Origin: CAITWF01 sp038231575
GTDB taxonomy: Bacteria > Verrucomicrobiota > Verrucomicrobiia > Opitutales > Opitutaceae
Direction of reading: 5' to 3'
DNA: 64,000 nt
NCBI GenBank assembly: GCA_038231575.1
Contig: JBBRLB010000008.1
Span: 11,261-75,260, forward strand
Of this stretch, positions 1 through 10,037 are shown one piece after another; positions within the stretch are counted from its first letter, which is position 1, and the number at the start of each line of letters is the position of its first letter. The notes beneath the pieces are model-generated. The model worked only from the letters and a program-made list of their open reading frames with translations. It was not told where the DNA came from and searched no databases. Made by a program: the position numbers and the translations under genes.

Positions 1-1208
1 TCCTGCTGGCGTTTTTCTCGACGACGGAACGCTACCTGGCGGAATTCGCCCCGGCGCTGGGCCTACTCGCCGCCGGTGGCTGGCTCGGGCTCGAGCGACG
101 CGTCGCGCATCGTCGCGGACGGTGGCTCGTGAACGTCGCGGTGGTGGTCCTCGTCACGGTGACGATCACGATGGCCGCGCTGATGAGCTTCGACTATCAC
201 GGGCGCAGCCTGAGTCGCGACGATCCGAAGACATGGGCGCGACTCGAGACGACGGCGCATGCGGCGCTTTCGTGGGTGGGATTTTGGCTGGGGCAATTCG
301 ACGGTCCGATCATATTGAAGGTGCGGTTCGTGGCGCGACCTGCCGGCACTGTAGAAACGTTCTGGCGCGCGACGGATGCGCGCGCGGACGAGCGCGTGGT
401 GGTCGAGCATGTGGGGGAGCGCGAAATCCGCTTCGGTTATGCGCGCGGCACGGCGCCGGTGAAATGGGGCCGGCGGCTCACGTGGGAGCCGGGTCACACG
501 CATACGATCGAACTGCAACTGCCGTCACTTTACGCGGCGCCGCACGGCGTCATGCGCGCGGTGCGATTCGGCGAGGAGTATCGCGAACGCTCGTGTGCCG
601 CGCTGTGGTTCAGCGGCGGGCAGGCATTGGGTGAGTGGGTGGCGCCGCTGCCGACGGATTTCGCCGCCGGGGGCGCGCCGGGGGCCGACTTTTCCGGTGA
701 AGCGCGGACCAGCGGATCGCGTTTGGCTCGCGACGACACCGTCTCCACCGTCACCACGGCCACCGGCACGAGCGGCGGCACGCTGCGCCTGCGCGTCGTG
801 TTCGCGGCCCCGCTCGCCGCGCAAGGTGAACCGCTGTTCGCGGCCGGCGCGCTGTATGGATCAGACATCGTGTGGGTGCGGCCGTTGGCGGGAGGCGCGG
901 TGCAGTTTGTCTTTGATCATTTCAACACGGCACCGCTGGTCAGCGCGCCCCTGCGGCTCGCCGGCGGGGATCACACGATCGAAATCACGCTGCCGTCGGG
1001 CGTGGCCGGTGAGGCGTTTGGCGGGGCGGCGACGGGCGAGGTGCGGGTGCAACTCGACGGCGCCGACGTGATCCGCGGACGTAGCGCGTGCTTTGCGTTT
1101 GCGCCGGGCGACGAGGCCATCGGGCGAAATCCGTTCGGCAGCGGCGGCACGCGCACCTTCCGCGGGTGGCTGCTCGAGGCGCAGTGGACGGGTGCGGCGA
1201 TCCCGTAG
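1..1208 (+). CDS. C-terminal part of a multipass membrane protein (5' end outside window)
   Basis: The open frame (codons from base 3) is already open at the window edge, so this is a fragment of about 401 codons ending in TAG at 1206-1208. The first 60 residues read as the last membrane segments of a multipass protein: a hydrophobic stretch around GLLAAGGWLGL, a basic loop with several Arg, then a second hydrophobic helix around VVVLVTVTITM. After residue about 65 the protein is soluble, presumably periplasmic, with two similar beta-rich halves (around residues 90-190 and 255-380) that look like jelly-roll or carbohydrate-binding folds. This architecture is common in GT-C-like membrane glycosyltransferases, and a complete GT-C gene follows at 1299. 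I do not recognise a named family. The internal ATG/GTG positions around 129 are not real starts, because the frame is coding upstream of them. Confidence 0.6.
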   Translation, partial: LLAFFSTTERYLAEFAPALGLLAAGGWLGLERRVAHRRGRWLVNVAVVVLVTVTITMAALMSFDYHGRSLSRDDPKTWARLETTAHAALSWVGFWLGQFDGPIILKVRFVARPAGTVETFWRATDARADERVVVEHVGEREIRFGYARGTAPVKWGRRLTWEPGHTHTIELQLPSLYAAPHGVMRAVRFGEEYRERSCAALWFSGGQALGEWVAPLPTDFAAGGAPGADFSGEARTSGSRLARDDTVSTVTTATGTSGGTLRLRVVFAAPLAAQGEPLFAAGALYGSDIVWVRPLAGGAVQFVFDHFNTAPLVSAPLRLAGGDHTIEITLPSGVAGEAFGGAATGEVRVQLDGADVIRGRSACFAFAPGDEAIGRNPFGSGGTRTFRGWLLEAQWTGAAIP

Positions 1209-1298
1209 AAAGCGTCGCGCGGGCGGCGGCACACGGCGCGCGAATCCGCGGAAAATTATCCCGTGATTTTTTCGGGCGGCACGCTACGCTGGCGCGAC

Positions 1299-2834
1299 AT
1301 GTTGCCTTCTTCGCGCACCCTCGGCGCCGCCGGACAAAACCGCTGGCGGGTCTGGGTGGTGGCGGGTGCGCTCGTGGTGTTGGGTTTCGCCCTCCGCGCC
1401 GCTTATTATCACAAAGGCTACGGCCATCCCGACGAGGCGATCACCGTCGAGGTGGTGCGGCACATGCGGCTCACCGGCGACTGGGATACAAACTGGAGCA
1501 AGGCGAACCTCACGCCCGACCTGCGCTACGACCAATACAATTTCTCGTCCCATCTTTACGCCACGTTTTTTTTCTACCGGGCGGTGAAAGTGCTGCCCGG
1601 CACCGCGGCGTGGCGCGATCCCGAGGAGGGGTTTTGGGTTTACCGCTTCTTCTCGGTCCTGCTCGCAACGGTCGCGGTCTGGCAGACGTGGGTGATCGCG
1701 CGCGGCGTCGGCGGCACTTCGACCGCAATTCTCGCCACGGTGTTCGCGGCGGTGGCGCCGCTGCTCGTGCAGGACGCCCACTATTCGAGACCCGAGGCTT
1801 TTGTCACGGCGCTGACGCTGCTCGTGGTCTGGTGGTGCTGGCCACGGGAAAGATTCCGTTCCGCCGCGGTTGTCGGCAGCGCGTTCGTGATGGGTCTGTT
1901 GGTCGCGTGCAAGATCTCGATGCTGCTCCTGGCCTGGCTGCCGCTCGTGCCGCTCGCGGGGGCGTGGCGCAGCGCGCCGCGACGCTGGCGGACGCTCGCC
2001 GCGCTGCCGCTCGCGTTGGGCGCCGGTTTTGCCGTCGGTGCGCCTGGAGCGGTCGCGCACCCCGTGCAGTTTATCCACGGGGCGCAGCAATTGATGGCGC
2101 AATATGCCGGAGCGCATCCGCCGCATGGGCATCACAGTGGTGCGCCGGTGGGTGACCTGCTTCTGCGCTACTTCGTCGCGACGCTCGGCGCGCCGATGTT
2201 GGTGGCCGGCGCACTTGGCGCGGTGACTCTCCTCCGACAGCGACGACGGGCGGAGTTCGCGCTGCTGGCCGGACCGGTGATTCTGTTTATGGGTTACTTC
2301 GCGACTCGCGGGACTTTTTTCGAACGCAACGTGAGTCACGTGCTGCCGCTGCTGTTGATCCTCGCGGCCCTTGGCGTGGTCGAAACGGCGCGGTGGTGTG
2401 AGAAATGGAATCGAATCCCCGCGCCGGTTTGGTTGAGCGGGCTCGCGCTGCTCCTGGTCATCCGCTCTCTGGCGGTTACGGGTCCGCTCCTTTGGGTGGA
2501 ATTTTCCGGACGGGGCGTGACGCTGCACGATAACTTCGAACGGGACTTACGCGCGCGTCATCCCGGCGCGCAATGGCAGGAAGCCGTGCTGCTCAGCGGC
2601 GATCCGTTCGTTGAACTCAGCGAGCGACTGCGTTCACGCCGCGGCCCGGTGCTGCTGCGCGTAAGCGACTACGCGGATGAGTGGACCGCGCTGCATCTCG
2701 GGTTGCTCGCCGCACGATTCGTCACGGAGCCGGTGGCGGATTATCCCGGCACGTTTCCCGGCATGCCCCCCTGCACGCTCCTGACTTATCACAGTTCGCG
2801 CGACCGGTATTATCTGGTGACGGGGCAACGCTGA
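1299..2834 (+). CDS. GT-C fold membrane glycosyltransferase (ArnT/PMT-like, family 39 type)
   Basis: A 511-residue integral membrane protein, probably transferring a sugar from a polyprenyl-phosphate donor at the periplasmic face. The N-terminus has one hydrophobic helix (about residues 18-36) followed by the acidic loop motif HPDE at residues 43-46; an Asp/Glu pair in the first outer loop is the catalytic hallmark of GT39/GT-C enzymes. At least eight further hydrophobic segments follow to about residue 400, then a soluble C-terminal domain of about 110 residues. I chose the ATG at 1299 because residues encoded upstream of it, from a GTG at 1263, look non-coding. It lies 90 bp after another membrane protein on the same strand. 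Acceptor and donor cannot be told from sequence. Confidence 0.75.
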   Translation: MLPSSRTLGAAGQNRWRVWVVAGALVVLGFALRAAYYHKGYGHPDEAITVEVVRHMRLTGDWDTNWSKANLTPDLRYDQYNFSSHLYATFFFYRAVKVLPGTAAWRDPEEGFWVYRFFSVLLATVAVWQTWVIARGVGGTSTAILATVFAAVAPLLVQDAHYSRPEAFVTALTLLVVWWCWPRERFRSAAVVGSAFVMGLLVACKISMLLLAWLPLVPLAGAWRSAPRRWRTLAALPLALGAGFAVGAPGAVAHPVQFIHGAQQLMAQYAGAHPPHGHHSGAPVGDLLLRYFVATLGAPMLVAGALGAVTLLRQRRRAEFALLAGPVILFMGYFATRGTFFERNVSHVLPLLLILAALGVVETARWCEKWNRIPAPVWLSGLALLLVIRSLAVTGPLLWVEFSGRGVTLHDNFERDLRARHPGAQWQEAVLLSGDPFVELSERLRSRRGPVLLRVSDYADEWTALHLGLLAARFVTEPVADYPGTFPGMPPCTLLTYHSSRDRYYLVTGQR

Positions 2835-2859
2835 AGCAGCGATCGCCTGCGGCGCGGCG

Positions 2860-4035
2860 TTATTTTCTGGCGAGGGCGTCGACGACCGCTTGCTGAAAAT
2901 CTCTCCGCACTGCGGTGTCGTCGCCGTTGCGGTAGCCCGGCGTGCCGAACTTGTCCCGCTGGATCATCAGCACGTAGGCGACCCCCTTCACCGGATCGAT
3001 CCACGCTTGCGTGCCGTAGGCACCGCCATGGCCGTAGGTGCCGGGGGAGAACATCCCGGTCACGCCCTGCGGTTCCGTCATGACGCCCACCGCGAGCCCC
3101 CACTTGCTGCCGGGCACGAAGCCGGCCGTCAGGTTGCCGGTGCGCACCGCGCTGAGCAGCTTGACGGTCTCGGGTTTGAGGAGGCGTTTGCCGTCGAGCT
3201 CACCGCCGTTGAGGAGCATTTGGCAGAACCGCGCGTAGTCGCCCGCGCTGCAATAGAGCCCCGAACTAGGCAGCGCCGGCCGATCGCGCGATGCGAGGTC
3301 GGCGCGCTTCGGCACGGGCTGGAGGTCGGCCGTGTCCTTGATCTTGGCGTAGAGCGTCGCGATGCGTTCCGCCATTTTTTCGTCCGGATAAAACCGCGCG
3401 CTGTTCATCTTCAGCGGCTCGAAGAGCTGGCTCGAAAGGAACTGGCTGTAGTCCATGCCGCTCACGACCTCGATGATGCGGCCGGTGGCGTTGATGCCGG
3501 ACTGCGTGTATTTCCAGCGCCCGCCCGGCTCGAACTGCATCGGGCTCGCGAGCGCCTGCCGCACGAGGTCGGCAAGGCTACGCGCGCGATCGGTGGCGCT
3601 GCCAGCCTCGCCCACGCCCTCACCGAGGCCGGAGGTGTGGGTGAGGAGCTGCGCGATCGTAAGGTTGGCAGGTTTGCCGGAGGGTGTCCTGAGCGCGGCG
3701 AATTCCGGAAGATATTTTTCAACGGGATCGTCGACGTTCAGCTTACCCGCGTCCTGGAGCATCAATACACCGACCGCAGTAATCGGCTTGGTCATCGACT
3801 TGATCCAGAAAATCGAGTCGGGCGTCATTGGCTTCTGGGTGGCGATGTCCGCAAAGCCGATCGCCTCGCGGTCGAGGGTTTGGTCCTTCGTGACGACCAG
3901 CGTAACCGCGCCGGAAATTTCGTGCGCATCGATGGCACGCTGGATGGCGGCGGCGACGCCCGGGAGTTTCGGGTCGGCGGCGAGCGTGACCACCGGGAGC
4001 GTCGCGAGGGCCAGGAGCGAACGAAGGGGATTCAT
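2860..4035 (-). CDS. Secreted serine hydrolase of the beta-lactamase / class C PBP-like family
   Basis: 391 residues. It starts with a signal peptide (hydrophobic core at residues 5-20, cleavage probably after LAA) and is therefore exported. The nucleophile motif S-x-x-K is SMTK at residues 80-83, in the usual context for this family (FWIKSMTKPITAVGVLML). The second motif, normally Tyr-x-Asn, appears as YTQ at 176-178, so the Asn is replaced by Gln. The third motif is the HGG at about residue 333, as in EstB-type esterases and 6-aminohexanoate hydrolases rather than the Lys-Thr-Gly of true beta-lactamases. An esterase or peptidase role is therefore more likely than antibiotic resistance. It is convergent with the upstream glycosyltransferase (25 bp gap) and divergent from smc. 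Confidence 0.88.
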   Translation of the reverse strand: MNPLRSLLALATLPVVTLAADPKLPGVAAAIQRAIDAHEISGAVTLVVTKDQTLDREAIGFADIATQKPMTPDSIFWIKSMTKPITAVGVLMLQDAGKLNVDDPVEKYLPEFAALRTPSGKPANLTIAQLLTHTSGLGEGVGEAGSATDRARSLADLVRQALASPMQFEPGGRWKYTQSGINATGRIIEVVSGMDYSQFLSSQLFEPLKMNSARFYPDEKMAERIATLYAKIKDTADLQPVPKRADLASRDRPALPSSGLYCSAGDYARFCQMLLNGGELDGKRLLKPETVKLLSAVRTGNLTAGFVPGSKWGLAVGVMTEPQGVTGMFSPGTYGHGGAYGTQAWIDPVKGVAYVLMIQRDKFGTPGYRNGDDTAVRRDFQQAVVDALARK

Positions 4036-4196
4036 GGGGTCGACCCGGAGCGAAACGCCGGTGCACCCCTAATCGCGAGGAAAAATCTACCGTCAAGCCC
4101 GAAGCCGCCCGGCCGCGAATTCCTTGTGAACAAACTTTCCGGTTTTTCCATTGCCGGAGGCAGGTGCCGCCCTTCAATTGCCCCTTTCAACCCTGC

Positions 4197-7100
4197 ATGT
4201 ATCTCAAGGCGCTCAAGCTTCATGGCTTCAAAAGTTTCGCTGACAACACGACCCTCCGCTTCGAGCCGGGCGTGACGGCGGTCGTCGGACCCAACGGTTG
4301 CGGCAAGTCCAACATCGCGGACGCCATCCGCTGGGTGCTCGGCGAACAGAGCGCGAAGGCCCTCCGCGGCGGCAAGATGCAGGACGTTATTTTTGAGGGC
4401 GCCGACACGCGCAAGGCGGCGCAAATGTGCGAAGTCGGTTTGCTCCTCACCGATTGCGAAAAGCAGCTCGGCAGCGAATTCCACGAGATCGAGATCATGC
4501 GGCGGGTGCACCGCGACGGCGCGAGCGAGTATTTTTTCAACGGCCAGGTCTGCCGCCTGAAGGACATCCAAAAAATGTTCATGGACACCGGTATTGGCCG
4601 GACCAGCTACTCCATCATGGCGCAGGGCCAAATCGATCTGATCCTGTCGTCGAAGCCGGAAGAGCGGCGTTCGGTCTTTGAAGAGGCCGCGGGCATCACG
4701 AAATACAAGTCGGCGCGCCGCGAGGCGATGAACAAGCTCGCGCTCACCGAACAGAATCTCGCCCGCGTCGCCGACGTCATCGGCGAAGTCTCGCGCCAGA
4801 TCGGCAGTCTGCGCCGGCAGGCCGCCAAGGCGATGCGCTTCAAGCGCGTCAACCACCGCCTCCGCCATCTCGCGCTCGCGTGGAGCGGTTATCATCACGC
4901 CGAACTCACCGCGCTCCTCGGTGGACTCGAAACGAAAGTCGCCGCCCTCCGCGCCGACGCCGACGCGCGCCGCGCCAACCTCGAAACGCAGCAGGCCGCG
5001 CTCGACGAAAAGAAGTCCCACCGTCACCGCCTGAACCAGCGCGTGCAGGACGCGCAGCAATCCGTCTTTGATCTGCGCTCGCAAAAGGAAGCCGCGGAAA
5101 ACGCCGCCAACCTCGCGACGATCAAGCGCACCGGCCTCGAGGATCGTCTCACGTCGTCGCGCGACAATCTCGGCGAGATCGAGATGCAGTTGAAAGAGGT
5201 GTCGGCGCAGGTCGACACCGGTGCGCACGACAAGCAGCTCCAGCTCGGTCTGCTCGGCAGCAGCGACGCGGTCTTCCAGCAGCGCAACCGCGAGCTCGCG
5301 ATCGCCGAGGGCGAGTTGAGCAAACTTGAGCAGGAGCTGCAGCAAGCGAAGTTTCATCTCCTCCAACTCGAGAGCACCGTCGCGCGTTTGCGCACCGACT
5401 GCTCCGGCTACGAAGTCGATCAGAAGACCACCGCGCTGCGGCACACCGCGCTCGCCGAGGAACTCGCCCAGGTTCGCACGCAAGCCGCCGCGACAGAGCA
5501 AGTCGCCGCCGAGGTCGGCGCCCGCGCCGAGACGGCACTCACCGAGAAGGCCCTCGCCCACGAAGCCGCGACGGTCGCGCAGCAGACCATCACCGATCTC
5601 ACACGCGAATTCCGCGAGTCGCAGCGCAAGCTCTCCGAAATCGATCGCACGCTCGCGCAGCGCACGGCGCGACTGCGGCTGCTGCAACAATTGCAGGAGC
5701 GCTGGGAAGGCTTCGGCGAAGGCGCCAAGGCGGTCCTCCAAGGCCGGCTCGACGCCGCGCTCGGCGGCACGAAGCCCGCGCCGATCACCGCCGGTCTCGC
5801 CGTGCAACCGGAATTTGGCAAAGCCATCGAGGCGCTGCTCGGCAACGCCGCCGAGGCGATCAGTGTCGTGGACGCCGCGACCGCCGGAAAAATTCTGGCG
5901 CAGCTCGAAACCGAGCAGATCGGTTCGGCGGTGCTGCAGCTGTCGAATTTCGGCCGGCGGAACGCGAATGACGCGGCGGTGCCCGCCGGGTTGGTGCCGG
6001 CGACCAACGCCTTGAATGACACCGCGGCCAATCACCCGGCGGCGAGCGTCCTCGCGGCGTGCTACATCGCGGATGACCTCGCGGCGTTTCTGGAGTTCTG
6101 GCAGGCGAACCCGGGCTTTGAGTTTCTCGCCGTCGCCACGCGCAAGGGTGACCTCGTCGATCGTCGCGGGCTCGTTTACGGCGGCCATCACAGCGCCAAG
6201 AAATCCGCGCACAGTATCGTGCAGCGCGAAATCGATCTCCGCGAAACCGCGAAGGCACTGGCGGAGGATCAGAGAATTCACGACGAACAGAAGGCGGCGA
6301 TCGATGTGCTCAGTGCTCGTCTCACTGAGGCCGAGCAGACCCTCGATCAGCGCCGGGCGGACATGATGACCGCCACTCAAACGCTCGCGGCCGTCCAGGC
6401 GGAGCAGCGCGGGGCGCAGCGCAATCTTGAGGATGTGACCAATCGCGTGCAGCGGATGGAAGGGGAACTCACCTCGGTCGAGCACGCCCGCAACGAAGCG
6501 CACGCGCGCTGGGAAAAGGCGCAGCGGGGCCTCACCGAGGCCCACACCGCCGCCGAGGCACAGCGTGAAAAAATTTCGAAACTCGAAACCCGCCTCACCG
6601 AGATCCGCACGGATCGCGATGTGAAACGCGACTCGCTTGCGCAGGCGCGCCTCGAACTCGCGGAGCGCCGCCAAAAAGTCGAGGTGCTCGACCGCGGCCT
6701 CGGCGAAATGGAAAAACGCCGCCACCAGCTCGGCGAATTGCTCGTCCAGCGCCAGCACGAGATCGAGGTGTGGACCGAGCAAACCGCCGAACTCGAAAAC
6801 GAGGCGAAGCAACAGCGCGCCCGCGGGGCCCAGCTCGGCGAAACGTTTGGCGTCGCGCAGGAACAGGTGGAGAAAGTCCGCGTCGAGCTGGTCAGCGTGG
6901 AGCGCGAGATCTCCGGCCTGGAGTCGGCGCAGTCCGCGGTCCGCGAGGAAGCCGAGACCGCCCACGACGATCTGAGCGCGCACGAGATCAAGCTGGCCGA
7001 GAACCGGCAGCGTGCGCAGTTCCTCGCGGAGGAAGTTACGCGGGAGTTTCAAGCCGAGGTCGGCACGCTCGATTGGAAACAGCTCCTGTGGCGCGCCGAT

Positions 7101-8018
7101 GATGAGCCCGAGGGCGTGAAGCCGCTCGATCTGGACGACGAGGAGGAGGAAGACGTGGCGGCGTCCGCGGTGCCGACCTCCGAAGAACAGCGGCGAGACG
7201 CCGCGGTCACTCCCACCAAACGCCGCCGCAAAGCGAAGGGCCCGAAAGGTGAACCCACGGCCGACGATCTGGCCGCGTTCGATGCGACCAACTGGATCGA
7301 AACGAAGGCCGAGGTCGATGCGCTGCGCCAGCGGATCAATGCGATGGGCGCGGTCAATCTCGTCGCGATCGAAGAATACTCCGAACTCAAGCAGCGCCAC
7401 GACTTCCTCACGGGTCAGGTCAACGACCTCACGACCGCGAAGGCCGAGCTCGTGAAGGCGATCGACGAGATCAACCAGACCTCGTTGCAGCAGTTTCAAG
7501 TCACCTTCGACCAGATCAAAAAGAACTTCGAGTATACGTTCCAGACCTTGTTCGGCGGCGGCCGCGCGCACCTCGAGCTCGTCCTGGCCGAGGATATTTT
7601 GGAGAGCGGCATCGAGATCGTGGCGCAGCCGCCGGGCACAAAGCTCAAGGGCATCACGCTGCTGTCCGGCGGCCAGAAAACGCTCACGGCGGTCGCGCTG
7701 CTCTTCGCGCTCTACATGGTGAAGCCCTCGCCCTTCTGCTTGCTCGACGAGTTGGACGCGCCGCTTGACGAATCGAACATCGGCCGCTTCACGGACCTGT
7801 TGAAGAAGTTCGTGAACGAGTCGCAGTTCATCATCATCACGCACAACAAGCGCACCGTCTCGGCCGCGAGCGCGATCTACGGTGTGACCATGGAGGAGCG
7901 CGGCGTGTCGAAGACTGTCTCGATGCGTTTCAACCAGGAGCGCGGCGAAGCCGAGGCGCATCCGCGCAACCTCGCCGAGAGCGTGCGCGGCGCGCAATCC
8001 GCGGTGCCGGCGCTGTGA
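4197..8018 (+). CDS. smc: Chromosome segregation SMC protein
   Basis: Smc is the ATPase core of bacterial condensin, which compacts and segregates the chromosome with ScpA and ScpB (neither is in this window). From the ATG at 4197 the protein has 1273 residues, near the usual 1150-1200 plus an insertion. Walker A is GPNGCGKS at residues 31-38. Long heptad coiled coils run from about 165 to 500 and from about 680 to 960, separated by a hinge (about 505-680). The C-terminal head holds the signature LSGGQKTLTA near residue 1155 and Walker B FCLLDELDAP near 1180. Residues about 968-1020 form an unusual charged linker (poly-Asp/Glu, then KRRRKAKGPKG) just before the returning coil. The GTG at 4164 is an upstream alternative but adds only a non-conserved stretch. 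Confidence 0.97.
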   Translation: MYLKALKLHGFKSFADNTTLRFEPGVTAVVGPNGCGKSNIADAIRWVLGEQSAKALRGGKMQDVIFEGADTRKAAQMCEVGLLLTDCEKQLGSEFHEIEIMRRVHRDGASEYFFNGQVCRLKDIQKMFMDTGIGRTSYSIMAQGQIDLILSSKPEERRSVFEEAAGITKYKSARREAMNKLALTEQNLARVADVIGEVSRQIGSLRRQAAKAMRFKRVNHRLRHLALAWSGYHHAELTALLGGLETKVAALRADADARRANLETQQAALDEKKSHRHRLNQRVQDAQQSVFDLRSQKEAAENAANLATIKRTGLEDRLTSSRDNLGEIEMQLKEVSAQVDTGAHDKQLQLGLLGSSDAVFQQRNRELAIAEGELSKLEQELQQAKFHLLQLESTVARLRTDCSGYEVDQKTTALRHTALAEELAQVRTQAAATEQVAAEVGARAETALTEKALAHEAATVAQQTITDLTREFRESQRKLSEIDRTLAQRTARLRLLQQLQERWEGFGEGAKAVLQGRLDAALGGTKPAPITAGLAVQPEFGKAIEALLGNAAEAISVVDAATAGKILAQLETEQIGSAVLQLSNFGRRNANDAAVPAGLVPATNALNDTAANHPAASVLAACYIADDLAAFLEFWQANPGFEFLAVATRKGDLVDRRGLVYGGHHSAKKSAHSIVQREIDLRETAKALAEDQRIHDEQKAAIDVLSARLTEAEQTLDQRRADMMTATQTLAAVQAEQRGAQRNLEDVTNRVQRMEGELTSVEHARNEAHARWEKAQRGLTEAHTAAEAQREKISKLETRLTEIRTDRDVKRDSLAQARLELAERRQKVEVLDRGLGEMEKRRHQLGELLVQRQHEIEVWTEQTAELENEAKQQRARGAQLGETFGVAQEQVEKVRVELVSVEREISGLESAQSAVREEAETAHDDLSAHEIKLAENRQRAQFLAEEVTREFQAEVGTLDWKQLLWRADDEPEGVKPLDLDDEEEEDVAASAVPTSEEQRRDAAVTPTKRRRKAKGPKGEPTADDLAAFDATNWIETKAEVDALRQRINAMGAVNLVAIEEYSELKQRHDFLTGQVNDLTTAKAELVKAIDEINQTSLQQFQVTFDQIKKNFEYTFQTLFGGGRAHLELVLAEDILESGIEIVAQPPGTKLKGITLLSGGQKTLTAVALLFALYMVKPSPFCLLDELDAPLDESNIGRFTDLLKKFVNESQFIIITHNKRTVSAASAIYGVTMEERGVSKTVSMRFNQERGEAEAHPRNLAESVRGAQSAVPAL

Positions 8019-8034
8019 GTGCAGACTTCCGGGC

Positions 8035-9987
8035 ATGAAGCGACGCCACCTCAAATTTGTCTGGGGCGCGTCGAAGGTCATTCGCGGCCACTGGTTTTTC
8101 GGCGTGGTGGGCCTTTACGATCGCGAGGAGGGGAAGCATGACGATGGGATGGCGGTCAGCGTGCGCGGGCTGCTGCTGTGGTCCGGGGGTGCGCTGGTGG
8201 CGGCCTATCTCGTCGCGGCCACGGCGCTGTTTTGGTTCTGGCAGAAAAATCCCTACAGCCTGCTCACGTTCACGGACGCGCTGCTGCGGCCGGTGCGGAC
8301 CGCGCAGGTGCGCGACCTGCAGGGCCAGGCGTTCATCGCGCAGGGCACCGATGCGTTGCGCGGCAAACGTTACGCGGAGGCGGTGGCGTTGCTGAAGCAG
8401 GGGCTGACCTATCATCCCCATGATTTGAAGGCGCGGCTCACGCTGGCGCAGTTTTACCTCGCGGTGAATCAGCGGCCCGTGGCGCTGAAAATCCTCCAGG
8501 ACGGATTGGGCACTGAATTTCCGGGGCGGCAGTATTTGCAGGGCCTCTTCGACCTCGCGGAGCAGGGCGAGGACTACGCGCTCGTCGTGCGCCTGTGCGA
8601 TCGTTACGGGCCGCAACTGGAGGGAGACGCGGCCCGCAGCGATCGCCGCTGGCTGCGCGGGCGGCAATTCGCCGCGCTAACGGCGTCGGAGCATTTCAAC
8701 GAAGCGCTCGAGGTGGCCGGCGCGGAGGAGCCGGGCGACATGGCGAGCGAACACCGGGTGCTCGCGTTGCTGGGCCTCCACCGCACGGACGAGGCGCTCG
8801 CAGTGCTGGCCGAATGGGAGAGGCGGCCGAAAGCGGACGGGCGGGCGGCGATGCGGCTGCGCGCGCGCACGCTGCGCGAGGCGGAGCGGTTCGACGAGAT
8901 GGAGGTGGCGCTCGAAAAACTGCGGGCCCTGTCGCCTTCGGATCCGCGGCCGCAGGTTTTCGGCGTGGTGCAGCGCGCGATGGGCGGGCGCGAACCCGTG
9001 GCAGTGGCGGCGTTTAACGACTATGTCTTCCGCTTTGGCAGCACGACGCAAAATCTCCAACTCATCGCGGAACCGCTGGCCGAAATCGGCGACCTCGCCC
9101 TCGTCGAGCGCTGCGCGGCGGCGGCGGCCGAGCGCGGTTATATGCTGGAGCCCTACCAGGTTCTCCTCGTGCAAACCTATGTGCAGCGCGGCGACTGGGC
9201 CGCGGCGGGCCGCACGTTTGCGGCCATGAAGCCGGCGCCGGCGACGGCGCGCACCGTCCCCGTCAACCAAGCGTGGCGCGACTGGATGGGGCGGCTGATC
9301 GAGGCGGCGTCGAGCAACGGCGACGCGGCGGGACCGGTGGTCGTGGAGTTTTTACGCCAGCGCCCGTGGCCAATGAAAATTTTCCGCAAAACGATTGAGG
9401 CGCTGCGGCGGGCCAACCGGCTCGAAATCGCGCGCGACGTGACGGCGCTGGCGGGTGGGGCGTTTCCGGCGAGCGCCTGGCTCGAGACCCAGCGCGCCGA
9501 AATCACCCGGGCGATGGCGGCGCGGGATGCGGCCGCGGCCAAGGCGGCGCCGGTCGCGTCCACGACCGCCGGCCTGCCGCTGGAGAAAATATATTTCCAA
9601 CGGCTCGACGATTTGCTTGATGCCGACCAGTGGGGCCTGGCGGAGCAGTTGCTGCGCGAGGCCCGATCCGCGAAGCCACCGCCGCGCTGGCTGACGACCC
9701 GCGATGGCGATCTGCGGTTTGCGCAGGTGCGAATTGCCCAAGGCCGGGGCGAATACACCGAGATGATCGCGGCGGCGAAACTGTTCCTCGACGGCGAAGC
9801 CGACCGCTGCCGGCGCGTGACCGATGTGGCGCGCGCGGTGTTCAAGCTCGGCGAACGGGACGCGGCCGTCGCGCTCCTGAAGGAAGTGCGGCGTGCGCTG
9901 CCCGAGTATCCACCCGCCGTGCGGCTCCTGAGCGAGTGGCAGCCCAAGCCCGCGAAAGCCGCGCCGAAACCCGCGGCAAAAAAGTAA
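8035..9987 (+). CDS. Membrane-anchored TPR-type repeat protein of unknown function
   Basis: 650 residues, starting 16 bp after smc and probably co-transcribed with it. A single hydrophobic helix lies at about residues 44-66 (LLLWSGGALVAAYLVAATAL). The rest is Ala/Leu-rich helical repeat sequence with TPR spacing, for example residues 100-170 and 210-300, which suggests a protein-interaction scaffold on the outer face of the inner membrane. The C-terminus ends in an Ala/Pro/Lys-rich tail. An alternative start at ATG 8149 would remove the first 38 residues. These contain no recognised domain. No catalytic motif is visible, and the family is not recognised beyond the repeats. Confidence 0.75.
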   Translation: MKRRHLKFVWGASKVIRGHWFFGVVGLYDREEGKHDDGMAVSVRGLLLWSGGALVAAYLVAATALFWFWQKNPYSLLTFTDALLRPVRTAQVRDLQGQAFIAQGTDALRGKRYAEAVALLKQGLTYHPHDLKARLTLAQFYLAVNQRPVALKILQDGLGTEFPGRQYLQGLFDLAEQGEDYALVVRLCDRYGPQLEGDAARSDRRWLRGRQFAALTASEHFNEALEVAGAEEPGDMASEHRVLALLGLHRTDEALAVLAEWERRPKADGRAAMRLRARTLREAERFDEMEVALEKLRALSPSDPRPQVFGVVQRAMGGREPVAVAAFNDYVFRFGSTTQNLQLIAEPLAEIGDLALVERCAAAAAERGYMLEPYQVLLVQTYVQRGDWAAAGRTFAAMKPAPATARTVPVNQAWRDWMGRLIEAASSNGDAAGPVVVEFLRQRPWPMKIFRKTIEALRRANRLEIARDVTALAGGAFPASAWLETQRAEITRAMAARDAAAAKAAPVASTTAGLPLEKIYFQRLDDLLDADQWGLAEQLLREARSAKPPPRWLTTRDGDLRFAQVRIAQGRGEYTEMIAAAKLFLDGEADRCRRVTDVARAVFKLGERDAAVALLKEVRRALPEYPPAVRLLSEWQPKPAKAAPKPAAKK

Positions 9988-9988
9988 C

Positions 9989-10006
9989 GCTGGCGTGCTC
10001 GCCAGC
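9989..10006. repeat. Perfect 7-bp inverted repeat between convergent genes
   Basis: GCTGGCG and CGCCAGC are separated by the 4-nt loop TGCT, immediately after the stop of the TPR gene and 32 bp before the stop of the GspE-like gene. There is no T-tract on either strand, so a REP-like spacer or a weak bidirectional end hairpin is as likely as a classical terminator. Confidence 0.5.
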
Positions 10007-10037
10007 AGGCGGCCAATGGCCAGGCGGGACGATGGCG

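Noticed and set aside
4032..8081. A long uninterrupted frame on the - strand opposite smc (over 1300 codons)
   Set aside because: It mirrors the smc coding strand. GC-rich genes with few stop codons give such shadows; it has no family resemblance and smc is certain.
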